A stretch of 64,000 bases of DNA from Serinus canaria (GCF_022539315.1 NC_066316.1:103720179-103784178); one strand, 5' to 3'. Positions 11,036 to 25,439 are shown, counted from the first letter of the stretch. A program made the numbers and translations. The notes: a model not told the origin generated them from the letters alone.

Positions 11036-14000
11036 CAGCAAGTCTTTACACAGTGGCTTTAAACCTTTCAGTATCAGACCTTTTATTAATATGGCTTCTG
11101 TCTAATCTGATCACTTAAAAAGGCTTGACCCTCCCAACTCAAGCTCTTACACCTTTCTGAACTTGTTTCATCTTTCTCCCCTAAGAGCAGGTGGCTTTGT
11201 TACCCCCCCCACCATGAGGGGTCAGGGTGCCTGGCTGGCACAGCACCATGCCAGGCTTGGGGCTCAGCCTTGGGATGGGCCAAGCCATTTTGCTGGAGCA
11301 AAGGGTGTTCAGAACCCCTGGCAGCACCGTGGTGGCTGAGCAGGCCAAGCAGCCCCCCAGTACCATGCAGGAATGCCCCCTGCTCCGTGGGATTTGTGCA
11401 CAGACAGTCTGAGCTGGCAAATTGAGATCCCAGCCTCGGGGGCATTTCTGTGAGTCCTTGGGCTCACCAGCAACTGGCTCTGTTTGGATAAAGCAGGAAG
11501 GAGCTTTCTTTTTCACTGCTTTGCTGCCTTGTGCTTGTTTGGAGTTTCCCATTTCAGGTTTCTGAGTAGCAGTGAGCTGACAGGCTCTTTGTACCCCAGG
11601 AGCCAGCCTGGTGCAGGCAGCACCCTGGCAGGTCCCTTCAGGTGTCACCAGGGACTTCTGTGCCTCTCCTGCTGGCTCTGCTTGGGACCAGCCAGCTGTA
11701 GAGGTATTTTTTTTTGCTGCAGTTCCTGGAGAAGGGCTATTTTGACACATTTAAAGCTCATGCTTTGCTTATTTGAAATGCTGTCTGGGAGTGCCTCACA
11801 CTGGGCTTGACTTTGAAGGAATTTTGAGAAACATTGCAATCTTCCAAGCCTCATATCCCAAATTATAGCCCAAAAAGAGCAAAGAGGAGGCTCTGTTATA
11901 GTTTTTACAGTTTGGGCTGGGATCTAAGAAAGCCAACTTCCCCTTCCCAGCCCTGGGAGAACCCATGGTGAGACATTAGGATCCTTCCAAAGAAGCCCAT
12001 AACACCATCAGCTCCCAGTCATTCCAGAGGGTAAGCCACAGCATGGCAGTAATGAGAGCAGCAAAAATCTGGCATAAATTAAAGTGCTTTGACACTCTTT
12101 TCCACTGTGTACACAAACACCATGTTCCAGCAAATCACTGAAATCAAAGCAGCACTGAGGGGTCAATTCAGCATTCATGGGCATGTCACTTGCAGCAGAC
12201 CCTGCCTATTGAATATTAAAATCTGAAATAAAAAGGAATTTACAATATTTCTGAAATATTGAATTAGGCCTTTGATGAATAGCTCCCTCAAGATCATCCA
12301 GATGTGCTTTTGCTACAGCACCATATGCATTTAAAAAACCAGATTGTCTCAGTGTGAGAGTATCTGTCTTCCCTGAAGGATGAACATAGCTGCACATTGG
12401 GCAAGAACACGTCAGAAGTCTGGTGGAAATCCTGCACAGGAAGTGTTCAGCAGTAAAAAAGGAGGCCGGAAAACAGCAGCAACATTAAGAAAAACAAAGT
12501 TTATATTCACCACTGGTGTTCAGGAGCTTATTTTTTTTAACTTCCTCCTGCTAAGAAACAAACATCAAACCAAACAGTCTAATTAAGGAAACTTTGTTGA
12601 CTTGGATAGTTGGTGAAAAAGAGGAGCCTTAGTTCATTTTTGTCATTGCTTTGCAACGTGCAGTGGGACACTGGCCTGTGCATTTCCCACATCTTTGCAT
12701 ACTTGATGTAAAAGTCATTTGTCACTTAAGAAGGGCATGATCATTGGTGTCATTAATCATTCCTTGTGCTAGGACAAAGTAAGAAGGATAGCTGTAAAAG
12801 ACCTGGAAATTCATACATGAATTTACCAGTGAAGACTCTGATGTGCAGAATTGTTCAAATGAGAAACCTAAAGGGTTAACTTTGCAAAGTTAATTGCAGT
12901 GCTTTAGAACAAGAAAGCAGACAAAGATGAGGGTCCAGGCAGAAGTGGTGTGTTCTGGCTTCCCACAAAGTCATCAAGGGCAGACTTCCTGGCCCATGCA
13001 GGACCTGGCCAGGGAGGACAGATGAGACTTTCAAATGACACCACAGCAATCATGATGGCAAAGGCCACAGCATCTTAAACCTTTCTAAGCCAGGGCTGCC
13101 TGGTGTGGCCTCGGTGCTCCTGCAGGGAGCGAGGTGAGGGAGCTGAGCAGACTGGAAACTCATCACCTTGTTGGCCACAGCTGACTGACCCATCACCCCA
13201 GCAGGTGCAGGAGAGCCATTACCAGCTCCAAGATGCTGTTGGGGTGGGGGAAGGTCGTGCACTGTCACTGCCCAGGTCAGGAGCTGGCCCTCTCCTGTGC
13301 ACAGCTTTAGCCCCAGGGACACCCTTCATCCTGCAGGACTGGGCATGGAGCCACACTCCAGCAGCTTGTCTGGCGCAGAGGCAGCAGCTCCCAGCTGGAG
13401 ATGACAAAACCAGCTTGCCTGGGGGTGCTGCTCACCACTCCCAGCATCCCAGCTCCCATCACAGCTGCGATACACGAGATGCTCACGTGGGCTTTCAGTT
13501 GCTGGTTTGACTGGGGACATCTTCGTGGAGCTCAAGTTCCCTTAGGAGGTAATAATGAAAATGTGCAGTGACAGGGATTTCTCATCTGCCATGCTAATTT
13601 AACAACTTGCTATAGAGCTAGTTAGTTGATTTGAAGGGCCAGTTGAAATAGTTTATCCAGTTTACAGACTTAGCTGCCAAGGGAGCACAGGGAGGCAGGG
13701 CTGTGCAGCAAAATTCAGTATGAGCCATACAGAGCTTTGGGATATTTTCCCTGTGACTTTCTGTTGCAGTCAGACTTTGGGTTTCTGACTTTCTGACAAC
13801 AGGGTCAGCATGTAAACACAGTACTTCCTCCAGAAGTTTTTGTCAAGAGAGGTGCTATTCATAAATAAGAAGGTTACTTGATTTTGAATGTTTTCAAAGG
13901 TTGGGCCTGGACAACCTGAAAACCTTTTGTCTCTTGTGAAAGCCAGATTTGGGTTGCTGCAGATGTGGGTTCCCTCCCCAAGGGGAGGGAAGCAGAGTTC

Positions 14001-17000
14001 AAAGTGTGAGGTCCTGTTAGAGTTTCAGGGTTCATTCTTATCTCTGCACTGGACAAATCACAGAAGCAAACCCTCCTGATCCAGGGGGTGGGCAAGGGCT
14101 GGGGCTGGTGTCAGGTACATCTGCAAGGTGGGGCAGGCAGCTCCAGGGCTCAGCCTTTCCCTGGGGCAAGGATGCAATAGCAATGACCAGGGAAGAGGAG
14201 GAGAGGAAGGTGCCTGTGAGAGGGACAGCTCCAGTCCCTGCTCAGTTTCAGCTCCTGAGCTCCCTGTTCCAGTGCCTTTGGAGCAGCCCAGCAGTCCTGG
14301 CTCTGAAAGCTCCTGGGGCCCATGGCAGTGAAAGGGCAACAGAAATCTGTGTGCAGTGAAGTTGTGTGTGGTATGAAACCTGCTGCAGGGCAGGTCTGGG
14401 GAGAGAGGGCAGGAGAGAAATGCCTAGGATTATTTCTGGTTTGTACCCAAGGGTGCCATTTGTTCATAGAAGTATCTATAGCAGAATAAAATACTTTTTA
14501 TTGAAACATTTTTTTTCTCTTGCTGGCAGCTACTCACTCCAATTATCTCTTCCATCCTATCCCTTGAAGCCAGGCTCCAAGGTAAACAAGTGAAAACCTG
14601 ACAGCTGGAATGCAAAGCCTCAGCTGAGACTGAAAGCTTTTACCAGATCACATTCTGCACATTTATATTGTCTGGGGTATTAGCAGTGGAAACAAAAATA
14701 GAGATTTCCTAATCTCACCAGAGACAACACCTTGCTGCCCCAGCTTTGAGAAATCTCCAGTCCACAGCAGACTTAATCCATCTTAATTAACAAAGAACCC
14801 AAGTAGGCACACTCTCAGCTTGCTCCTGATCTGGATTTCCCACATTCCTGAGTTTTGGTGTGTAACTTGCTAAGAAATAATTTTGCATTTGTAAAGAGTC
14901 ACTTGCTATGAAAATACACTGTAAAGTCATGTTGATTTAGCCTGAAATTTTTACTTCAAAAGAGAAGATTCACATTATGTAGATGTGTCTGACTTCAACA
15001 TAATTTCAGAATAAAACTTTTTTTTTTTTTTTGAAGTGGGATTTTTGATTTGCTTTTCACTGCAGTGTTGGATATCACAGTTTAGAATTTAAAAATTGCA
15101 TCCTAGCAAAAGAGTAGTTTTGAGAGAACATTACTTTTGTGAAGACATGAAATTTCAGGATGATTCAAATCACCGTGCTCTCTGCAACAAAAAATTTTGA
15201 TCCTGGGTGTGTTTTCTCTCCTCTCCTTGAAGACCTGTTGGGCAGGTGGGAGAGGAGAGAAAACCATTGTTGATTTTTTTCCTTGATAAGGACAACATCT
15301 GAACAACAGCTCACTCTGAAGATGTGCTAGTGCAGCCTTCTGCTTAACCACAGAGACCTTTTGAATTTCTTCTACTGGTTTTTGGACAGAGGGAAAAAAC
15401 CTTGATGTGTCTGGGATCATGTTTGCAAGAAATCCAGGTGATCGTCTAATCCCCTTCAAAGCAATTAAGATTTTACATTTCTCCAATGAAAGAACAAGTC
15501 CAGGCTCTGGCTTGCCTGCAAGATGGCTCTCCAAGAGAAATTCTTCTCCTGTGGAGTGAACCTCTGCTGCAGCAGCAGCACCATCTGCAAACTGACACAC
15601 TGTGAGCACTGCATGGAAAAAGCAGCTCTGTCAGGTTGTAACCATGAGATCTTGTCTGCTCCTCGACCTTGTTTGCACAGACATGTTCTCTTTTCATGTG
15701 TTTTAAACTCCATTCCTTGGATCAGCTCAGTGCCCTTGAGCCTGCTCAGTATATCAGGTCAGGTTAGTGATAGGCTTGAAAATCAGCCCAGCCAAAAAAC
15801 CCTAAAACCTGACCTAAACCTGTTTTCCAGGCAGATCAGAAAAGCCATTCCACAAAACTTCCAGTGTCCCTCAGCAAAACTGATGAGGAGGGAGAGGAAG
15901 ACTGCAGTGGAAGAGCAGGACTGTTTGTTGGCAGCTCAGCCACTGAGGTTAAGCCAGTAATAAGCCACATCCTTGGAAGAGCACAGTTTGTACTTGCAGA
16001 GTCTCCTGGGACTCTTTAGTTCCAAGTGGTAAAAATTTCTTCCACTGATGCCATCATCTGTGCTCAGTGCCCATCTAGAAATGCCATGAACACATCTGGG
16101 TAATGGAGCCCATCCACCTGGGTGCTGCTCCCCTGGGCCTGCCCCACACAGAAAGAGGAGCAGCCACGGTGCACAAAACTGCTTCCCATGTTGTCAGCCC
16201 TTCCCCAGCCAGGGTCATCTCCTGTTTGTGTTATAAAAAGCCCCATTTTTCATGGATGACAGTCAGGGAACTCCAGATTTGGCGTGTCCAGCTCAGCAGC
16301 TGGTTTCCCGCTCCCACTGCAGACCCGTGACACCCCGAGGCTTGCTGCTATTTTGTTCCTCCCAGCCTGATGTTCTTCTCACCAGAGGGTGGGAGCTGGG
16401 CTGGGTGGAACCACAAGCAGCTGTTCAAAGTCTGTGCAGAGACAAAAATCCCCAGCTGGAGCTGTCTGTTCAAATAAAGGCTCAGAGGCCAAGGCACTGC
16501 AATATGAGAAACACATTCCTAGAGGACGTGGATTCAAATGGGGTGGCATGTGAAGGGATCAGGGGAGAGCAGCCCCGTGGCTGCCAACAAGGTATCACAC
16601 AGAAATCAAAGTGCTGAGCTATGGCCAACTGCAGGATGCAGCAGGTGACCCAAACTTGATTTTCAAAGTGAAGTATTTACCAAATTGCGTGGAAAATTCT
16701 GGTATTAAAAATATCTTAATTTTTCCTGGTGAAAATCTAAAGCTTAGGATTCAATTGGGTCTCATGAACAACCTAGGGAGCTGGAAAATGAGGAGAGTGG
16801 CTCAAAAGTATCTTCCTCATCTCCTCTCCCAGTCCCAAGGCCCCAGAGTGCTGAGCAAGCACTTGGTAATTGAGACAGCCCTTTGGCTTTTCTGAACAGG
16901 GTATTGACTCCCCCTCTGCAGGAAGCCTCCCATTCAAAGCACTGTCACTTCTCCTTGTCCCACTGTGGTGCAGAAGGAGCAAAGGAAAAGCAGCTGTGGA

Positions 17001-18879
17001 GGACTTAGCATAGAGCTTGAGACCAGTCCTGGATGCCCCCTCTCAGGAGAAAAGCTTCAGTGCTCTCTTTCAGGCAGCTCTAGAAATGCTGAAGGGATGG
17101 GAAGGAATGGGGATTTGCTTCTCTCCAGCAGCTGGCCCAGAGCAGGGAAGCCAAAGGTCTGAGCATGGACATGTGCAGAGCTGCTGCCTGTGTCAGAGCC
17201 AGCTGTCTGGGACTCCCAGTAAAGTGAACAGAGAGGAGCTGTTTGAGGATGTGATTCATCTTTGATGCTGTGGGAGCCTGAGTCAGGGCACAGGAGATGC
17301 TCTGCTGCAGTCTAGAGGAATGACTCCCACAAAGGGCTCAGAGAGAACTCGTGGGCTTGACAAGAGTTGGGTGTCTTGTTCATTTTCTGCCACAGGGTCA
17401 GTGCACTGGGCTCATGACCAGTGGAGGTGCCTTCTCTAGGATCACTCACAAAGAGTCTCGAGGATGTTGGGTGATGTGCCTGGGCAAAGGCAGTGGCAAG
17501 AGGCAGGAGTCTCCTGCACATTGTTCACTCTCACCCTGAAGCCCTCCCTGGAAGCCTCCACTCCCTGCTCATCCCAGGGAGATGAGCTTCTGCATGATTC
17601 CCAGGGAGAGGATGAGTTTCCTGCAAAGTTCCTTTGGTTTCTGGGTGCAGGTGAATAATGATGTCTTCTTGGTTGTGTCAAAGGGCTGCAGCTGGCACAT
17701 GGATTGCTAGCACAGAGAGATCACAGTGCCACAGAACTGTCCTCATGGATCTGCCTGTGGGGCTTGGCCATGTGGGACGTGGTTTGGACACCCTGCAGTG
17801 CTGCAGCTCCTGGGGCCCAGCAGATGTGGCACTGCAGAGGATTGGCTAGCTGGGGCATGGCAGGGTGAGGCAGTAAGTACTACAACTCTCCAGGCCTTGA
17901 GTCTACTGCAGAAAATCTGTGGGAGCTGGGGGTGCAGTTGTGGCACAGCTGGGCTCTGCAATGGGACAGCACAAAGGCTGTGGCTGTGGCAGCCAGGAAA
18001 GCAGGGATATGACAAGGCTGGGGAGGCAGGAGTTTACACAGGACTGTGGTGTCAGCTGTGCTGGAGGTGTGAGAGTGACCCTCAGAAAATGAAACATTTC
18101 TGAATGTGACTTCTGAGGGCAGAAGTTTTGGCCAAGCCCCAGAGAAGGCATGGTGATTAAAACAGGTACAAGGCCATGGTTCTTCTCTGAGGCTTGTCAG
18201 TTCAGTAGGAGAGCTATATGATTTATTGTACCTATAGCATGGTGTGTCTAGACTCAGAAAAAGGAAAAGATAATATTGTAAGACATTTGAAAGGTGAATT
18301 TGGAGAAGGAACGAGGGGGTGGCTCTGTTTTGATCCAAAAGGAGCATGGCAATGAAAGGGTTGCAGCCTCTAGTTCAAATGTGGAAAGAAAGTGCTGAAA
18401 CTCTTGTCAGATCTGTACAAGGTTGTGATCTTGGTCTTACATTCCTGTCTTGGGCAAGGCTGAGGAACACCAGCTGCTTTAGCAGCCTCTGCTCCTTCTT
18501 GCAGGACGACTTCCTTGCCATGGGGACCTCACCTGAAGAAGAGTTTGTTGTGCAATTTGTGCTGCTTCTCACAACTTTTGGCCAGCACAACCTGACTGGC
18601 ACTAACCCTGCTGCTTGGGAAGCCGAGCTGCACACCCAAGCTGAGAGAGCCTCCAGAGAGAAGCTGCTATGCACAAATAAAGAATGTTAGGGAAAGGATA
18701 AGGGGATGAGGCAGGTGTGTGTGGGCTGAAATGGAAAGCCAGGGGCTGGTGTGATAGATTTATGACAAGACTGGAGGAGAGGCTGAGGAGATCTACTTAT
18801 TATAGTTAAAAAATGGTCCCATCAGAAGACTGCCAAGAGTGCTCCACTGTGCAAATTTATGACATGCAGTGGGAGTGAT
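11036..18879. other. No gene seen; long unique stretch
   Basis: The longest frames are 189 codons on the minus strand at 11181-11750 and 168 codons on the minus strand at 15103-15609. Neither shows a domain, signal peptide or splice structure, and both are overlapped by frames on the other strand. A poly-T tract lies at 15018-15032. CpGs are slightly more frequent at 13080-13530 but do not reach island density. A 114-codon plus-strand frame at 18346-18690 ends beside an AATAAA (18677), which I judge coincidental. Confidence 0.5.
15018..15032. repeat. Poly-T tract
   Basis: Fifteen consecutive T. No retroposon body is recognised on its right side. Confidence 0.9.
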
Positions 18880-19345
18880 CATGTGTTCTGTACAAGCTAG
18901 CTAGAAAAACCCCCACCTTTTTGCCATGAATATTATTCACAGAAGTGCATTAGAATTTTTTTTCCCCAAGGAAGTTGTTTGCCTATTAGAGGGGGAAAAA
19001 AACCGCTACTACATTAATGATAACCAAAAACTGATTTGCTTTTTGCAGTTGCAAATTTGAGTTACAATATTTGTTTGAAATTCTTTTTAATTCCAGCTTT
19101 TAATTTTAAAGTAAATACATTTTGTTTTTCAGAAATACATATAAGCCTGGAAAACCTAATTTTTCCTGCTCAAACATATTTTGCAGTGGGATATGTCAGC
19201 TTTTATTCTTAACCATTATTGATACCTACCAACAAAAATAGCTTGCACACACTGCCATATAACCTGAATACTATATGATTTAGTGTTAAAAAAAATATTT
19301 CAGAGTTTTGCATTTAAACAATTCTTCATTTTAAGCAAATTTGGG
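18880..19345. promoter_or_regulatory. AT-rich candidate regulatory stretch
   Basis: About 460 bp of strongly AT-rich sequence with repeated homeodomain and forkhead-like words: CATTAATGATAACC near 19013, TTTAATTCCAGCTTTTAATTTTAAAG near 19087, and TTTTGCATTTAAACAATTC near 19307. No repeat or coding frame is present. The regulatory reading is inference from composition only. Confidence 0.25.
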
Positions 19346-19424
19346 ATTTGAAGCTTTCTGGAAGATTCTTTAGGCGTATGACCATGGAGCATTTTGCACC
19401 CAAGTGTCCCCAGTGCCATGAGAA

Positions 19425-19700
19425 CTTGTCCTGTGAGGCACTAAGGGATGTGGGGGTTCTCAGTCTGGGAAAAAAACCCCACCTTTTTGGGAAGCCTGAT
19501 GTCAACCTGCCAGTGTGTGCTGGAGGAGGCAGAGCTGTCTTCTTTTTGAGGGTGTGCAGCAGCCAGAAGAGAGACAGTGGTCACAAGATGTTGCTGAGAG
19601 GTTCAACCACATGGAGAAGAGGTTTCTCCCCAAGGACAGGGGAGCCCTGGAGCAGGTTATCAGGGAGGTTGCACAGACTGCTGGGCTGGCCTGTGGGCAA
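19425..19700 (+). mobile_element. Degraded CR1 LINE fragment, plus strand
   Basis: GTCCTGTGAGGCACTAAGGG ATGTGGGGGTTCTCAGTCTGGGAAAAA aligns with the CR1 block usually written 'gaggagcggctgagggagctggggttgttcagcctggagaaa'. Further right, GGTCACAAG...TTGCTGAGAGGTTCAACCACATG and CCTGGAGCAGGTTATCAGGGAGGTTGC match the next two CR1 blocks in order. The order and spacing support an old, diverged sense copy. A 118-codon frame across it is therefore repeat-derived. Confidence 0.6.
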
Positions 19701-22700
19701 GTGAGAAAGGCAGTCCTTTCCACCAAGGGTTATTTACTGAGAAGGAGCTGAGCTGTAGGCTCTGCTTTAATGAGTCTTTGGGAGGGAAATGTCAAAAGGC
19801 AGTAGTGAGAGTCCCACTGAAATGTCAAAAGTTTTGAACCTGGGCACTTCTCTGTCCATGTCCCACCAGGAAGAAAAAGGATTTGTATATATGACAGCAA
19901 GATAATTATGTCTACAGCTGAAAAAAACAGACAAAATTCAAGCAGATCAATGTTATCTCATGTATCTTATGATGAATGCACTGAAATGACTGAAACTTCA
20001 TATTAAGGGGCAAATCTACTGTTTCACAAAATATCTTACATCTCTGTTTTCCCCCTTTCATCAGGTAACAAGATTGGATGGTGACTTTTCCTTTATTTTG
20101 ATTTAAAAAATCCATTTTCTCATAAGGGCTAATGATGACTTCTGAGTGTACAGAGTGATACAACATTAAATAGGAGAAGAGTTTATCCCTAAGAAGTTTT
20201 ATTGTTGGTGGGGGTTCACAGGTTGAAAGCCAACTTCAGCCCCTGAGTAGAATTGCTTCTCTAAAGGTAGCACATTTTTTGTAAGCCAAACAAACATGTA
20301 ATATGCATGATAAGTAGATCATTTTGCACTAGTGGCAATTATGGGATGTCTTTTACAAGGTTGGATTTTATATTTGAGGGGCACACATATTTACAACATA
20401 TTTCAAAAAACTGCCCTCCCTTGACTCTTCAGGAAAGCTGATAATTTTAAAATAATACTTTATACATGTTTTTCTTAGTGAGTTTTTAATTATCATTTTG
20501 TGAGTGTCTGTCACCTTAAATGTTTCTACAAATCCTCAAGCACAAAATGGGAAAACAATGACCAGGTCTCTGCAGAAATCAGTGATCTTCACATTAATGT
20601 ATTGTCTTTTGTAAGAAATAAGTTCCCCTACACTGCCAAACTGAAAAATGTCTACAAGATTTCAAAGAACCCTCTAATGCCAAGAAATGTGCAGTAATAA
20701 ATTGTCTTGTGTTTTTTTCTACATCCCATGAGGACAGAATAAGTTCAAGGACCCGACTGCATAATTAGTTTTGAGATCTGAAGAACTCCTCTATTTTAGA
20801 GGCACCTGACATTTGAGGCCAATGGGAGGTAACAGGGTCAAGTAGCAAATAATATAATAAACTCACTGAAATTTATAAATCTGCAAGTTAGACTGAAGAA
20901 TTTGCTTTTATCTTCAGAGCATCTGCTGCTTCTCAGGAGTACAGGCAGGAATTTTTCCCTTTCCCTTTTTTTTCCTTTTTTCTAAATGTCAGTCACAGGG
21001 ACTACATTAGGACTTAAGAAGCTGCACAATTTCTTGGTGCCTGTTTTGGATTTAATTGACTGATGACCAGACTGGAGACACTGACTCTTCTGATTTTCAG
21101 TATCTAATGTTGGTCATGCTGTGGCTGAGAAAAAAGTAGCTTTAGGAAATGGCCTCAGCTTGCATGACTGTGAGGGGGTATAATTTTTGCTGCATGAAGA
21201 ATAAACATAAGTATATCCTTTGCCAGAGCTGCCAGTATTCAAAGGGGTGGATTTTGAAGCATTAAGGTGACTAACAAAGTCACCTGGTCTGAGGAGCTCA
21301 GAGCCTGGAGAGTGGAAAAAATGGATTTCTTTAGGGCACAGATACAAACTATCCAGAAATGGCATTCCAAAGATGAAAATACACAGGGAAGGGCAATGCT
21401 AGGGTAAGCAGACAGCAAATGAGGTTCAGTGAAAGAAAGAAAATAAAGGATGACAAATAGATATAGCTGTGTCAGAGGTAGGGAAGAGGAGATGTAAAAT
21501 TAGAACTGCTGAGTGGAGAAATTAGTTAGACCTGACAGATATAAAGTAGGAAAATGTAATTTGCCAGTATGAGTAGAACAAGAGGAACGGAAAAAGTGAG
21601 CTCCAAGTATGGACCAAGGATGCTCTAGATACAGATCCTAGAATAAAGAGTCGACACTCCAGCACCTAATGTGAGACTTAAGCATAATAAAAACCCCCAA
21701 GCCAGCTGCCTCCCTTTCTGTAATGACCTGTGTGCAGCTCAGGGGGGCTCTTCTGTTTGCATGTGCCCATGCTGCCTTCCCTGCATGCTCTTACTTGCTG
21801 TGCAAATCCCCGTTTAGGAAGGATTTGTGAGGTACAGATTAGATGTGGCAGGCAAGTTTGCTCAAGATGGCATTTGACAGCACAATAACAACAGAAAGTA
21901 ATGCACCTCTGCCCCAGCAGTGGAAAAACAAGGGTGAGTGAGCAGACAAGGCAGTGAAAGCACAGAGGAATGAATCAGATAATACCAGCATAACAACACA
22001 GGCTGCACACAAGGTCAAGACCACAGAAATTAGGGTGGGGAGAGCTGCTATTTAGACTAAGAGGAGCTGAGTTTTTAGCAAATGCAGTACAGCCAGGAGT
22101 TAAAGGTCTTCTCAAAGGTTGGTCTAGGAAAACTCCATTACTGTGGTTGGCTAAATCTGCCTGATTCTCTTGCTTGCAGAAGTTACAGCATAATCCTCAC
22201 TTTGGTATCATTTTAGGAGATTTACCAAAAAGCTTTCCTGCTGTGATGTGCAGACAAAATGTCCTGCTTCAGCTGCCCTTGGTGGTTCTGTCCCCTTCTA
22301 TTCTGGTAGTCAGTGGTCATGAGATGAATCAGTACTTGGGGAGATCCTGCTCCCTGTGTTTGACTTCATAACAAGATAGAGGCAGTCAGGTATATTGATC
22401 CAGAGCCACTTGTGACACCACATCTGCTCTGCTGTTCCTAAGGACTTGGGCATAAGTACAGCTCATGCTCTTGTTGGGGTCCATGTGCTGGGGAGAACAG
22501 TGGTCAAAAAATAAGACTAAATTTGCATTGAGATGATCTGAAATGAATTCTCAGCTTGACTGAGATTTTATTTATCCCTGTCTAAATGAAAAAAAAAGCC
22601 AAAAACCAACAACAAAATAAAACACTTCCAGGCCACTCATTTGTTTCCTACTGCATAGCATCCGGAGAGAGGAAATGTATAAAATATCTTGTGAACCAGC

Positions 22701-23409
22701 AAGGCCTGCTAGGAAACCCTATTATGTTCCCCTCTGTTCAACAGGCTGGAAAGTCTTAATGTTTCCTGTCATCCTAAACTTCCTCTTTGCTTTATAAATA
22801 ATTCCTGGATGCAAAACATTTTCTAGTGCCTTGGCCCTGCACTGAGGAATGCATGCTGAGACAAGCTCCCTGAGACAAAAAACACTCCAGCAATTGTCCT
22901 CTTGATGCACTGCCAAGCAATGGAGATTTTCAAGCAGGCCCTGCAAATTGAAATGCAGCTATGCAGATCATCATCACTTGGAAAAAGGGAAAATTGCTTT
23001 ACAGGATGAAGGGTCTGTAGAACTGGTGAAAATAACTTTCTGTATCTCATGCTGATTTGAATGGAGAAACTGAGCCAAATTGCCATTTGATCCTGCTTAG
23101 GGCAGAAAATCTGGAAAAGTACAAACCAGTGTAGAATATCTTCTCTCATACACCCAGTGTTAGGGAAAGGTCAGCCCTGGATCTTCCCTGAGAGCATCCA
23201 AGACCCAGAGCTGGGAACAAAGAAGGAAAGACACCTCAACTCCTTCCTCATTCCCCTCTCTGCTCCTTGAGCAAGTCCCAAGAGCTGGGTGAATCTGACA
23301 GCTGGTGTGAGCTGCCCAGATCAGCAGGACTCCCAGGAGTGTTCTCCTGGGGTTTGCTCCAGGGTATTTCACCTCTGCTCACTGAGTGTGGGCAGAGCTG
23401 GGACACCAC
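19701..23409. other. No gene seen; AT-rich unique sequence
   Basis: Only short frames occur. An A-rich patch at 22588-22622 contains AAAAAAAAAGCCAAAAACC. Nothing resembling a splice-flanked exon or a named repeat was seen. Confidence 0.5.
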
Positions 23410-23580
23410 AGCTGAATCCATCAAAACCAATCTAAACATGCTCACTGCAGCAATGCTGCTGCTAATTCATCAGGTCAATATGTAATTGTTTCTGTTGCTG
23501 GAAGGCTCCATCAACCCTTCATTAAAATGCAAATTTTACATTAATTAAAAATGCTGGGAGCACTTGCACAATTTATGACC
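23410..23580. promoter_or_regulatory. Candidate homeodomain-rich element
   Basis: Contains CTAATTCATCAGGTCAATATGTAATTG, ATTAAAATGCAAATTTTACAT and TTAATTAAAAATG within about 120 bp, that is, repeated TAATT cores plus a POU-like ATGCAAAT. No coding frame is present. This is compositional inference. Confidence 0.25.
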
Positions 23581-25439
23581 AAATCTTAGAGTCCAGAAAC
23601 CCCCACGCTGGGGAGAGGCAGCAAGGCAGTTTTGAAACTGCTGGAATAAATCCTTATCTCAGAACACTGAGGATGTTTTAGCTGATAAAGGTTCTTTGTG
23701 GACTTCTAAAATTAATTTGTTCCACCTAGATTGGGAAACAGACAAAGCATAAGGCATTCAAGCAGAATTACATTCCTACAGATAAATGCATCTGAAACTT
23801 TTCACACACAAGAGAAAGGAAGAAGAAAGATCCCATTTTATGCTCTGATGTAGCAGTAAGTGATCTTATTTCTTTTCAACCTTCCTTTCCCAACCAGAAA
23901 TTTTGCATATTCCCCTGTATATCTGACCTGCTCTTACAGCACTGGGAACTTGTCTGCTGAGATTCCTCAGTCTGATTGGTGTGAATCCCATCTGCTCCTA
24001 ATCAGTCAGTAATGGTAGAATTTCTCCTGAGAGGTGCTGGGGTGAATGGGGAGCCCATAACAGCCAGCAAGAGGAGACCCTCAGGCTGTGGCTGCCTGCT
24101 TTTCATGCATTGAGCTGGGACCTTTCTAGCAGAGCTCTGCTCTGGGGTGGGATCTGGAGAGGTGCTGGGGGAGCCTGGGCTCACTGGTGCTCCTCACTTG
24201 CTCCCTTACAGGTATGGCTGTGGTGGGGTCTGTGTCTGGCAGGGGGGAAGGTGGGAGTGGTTGGAGTGTGAATCCCTCCATGAGACCTCGTGACACACTC
24301 ATGGCATGTGAAGCCACCTGTGGCACCTTGGCATGGCTGGAGCCTTTCACTCTGCCCTAGGGGGGGAAGCTGTGTGATCTCCCTGCTGGGAAGCGCCTGG
24401 AGTGAAGGATCAGGCTGTAGGAAATCTTTGCTCTTCCTCCACAGGATACCTCAAGGCTATGGCCAGAGGCTCTACCTCCTCATTCAGCTAGCCCAATTTC
24501 AATTTCCAGGGCCTTCACCTTTCCTGAAAACCAGGCAGACACAGCCTGAGGGTCTCATCTTGCTGGCCCAGTACGTGCTGCTGAGATGAAACCTTTTCCC
24601 CTATTTTCTTTAAGCCATTAGCTCTTCCCACCTGGTTTACACCCTTCTGCCCCAGGGAAACCTGTGGCAAACCTGGTGCTTACTTCTTCTGGGAATGAAC
24701 AAATCACAGAGTGTCACTGGGGGAAAAATATCCCTACAGCTGCAAAATTAACCCTGATGTGAAAAAACCCTTCTGCCTTGGAAGTGAGATAAATGGCAAT
24801 GGAGCATGGCAGGTCTGGGCACACCCTGGCCCCCTTGCAGGAACGGGAGAAGCAGGAGTGTGACCAGCATCCAACAGGGTATGGGAAGAGCTAGGCAGGC
24901 TGGCACAGGGATCTCTCCCAATGTGCCACTGGAAGTGAGTGCCCCTGGTGCCTCCATGCCTGTGTTTGAGGTTCTGTTTCTGTTCTTCATCTCCTGGAAA
25001 GGATAAACACACACACCTAACTCCAGCAGTGCCTGTGCAGAGCCTGTTTCTGGCACATGTATAAATCAGCAGCAATTGCTACCAAGGTAAATTTTGTTAG
25101 TCATTATAAAATTGTTGTAAGTTAGGTCAGAATCCAGCTTCCTGAGGGGCTGCTAATGGGCCCTGGGGAGTCTGGGCATGTGTGTGTACGTGCATGGATA
25201 TGTAAGCAAGCAGAAGGGAGGCCAGTACTCAAACCACTGCTGTTGTTCTCTCACTGTTATTGCAGTGCCTGTCCTTGCAGAGATGGGCTCCTCTGGTGCC
25301 AAGCTCTCTGCCAGCCAGGAAGAAAGTAAAGGTTCCTTCTGCCAAGAGCCCACTCTGGTTTAGTGACAGCTGTAACAGGTGAATGATATGGACATGTGTG
25401 AGTGTGGAAGAACAGGGTGATTATGGACACTTGCCTCTG
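23581..25439. other. No gene seen
   Basis: Unique GC-moderate sequence with several G runs (GGGGGGAA near 24361, GGCAGGGGGGAAGG near 24238) and short overlapping frames. A small ACACACAC patch is at 25008-25015. Confidence 0.5.

Noticed and set aside
11181..11750. 189-codon minus-strand frame
   Set aside because: No recognisable domain, no splice or promoter context, overlapped by frames on both strands, low-complexity Pro/Gly/Ser/Cys content.
15103..15609. 168-codon minus-strand frame
   Set aside because: No domain, and overlapping frames on both strands; composition is like surrounding noncoding DNA.
18346..18690. 114-codon plus-strand frame ending beside AATAAA
   Set aside because: No domain recognised, opposite-strand frame of similar length, and a single AATAAA is common by chance.
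19348..19704. 118-codon plus-strand frame with CPQC-like cysteines
   Set aside because: Most of it overlaps a degraded CR1 fragment whose blocks occur in the expected order.
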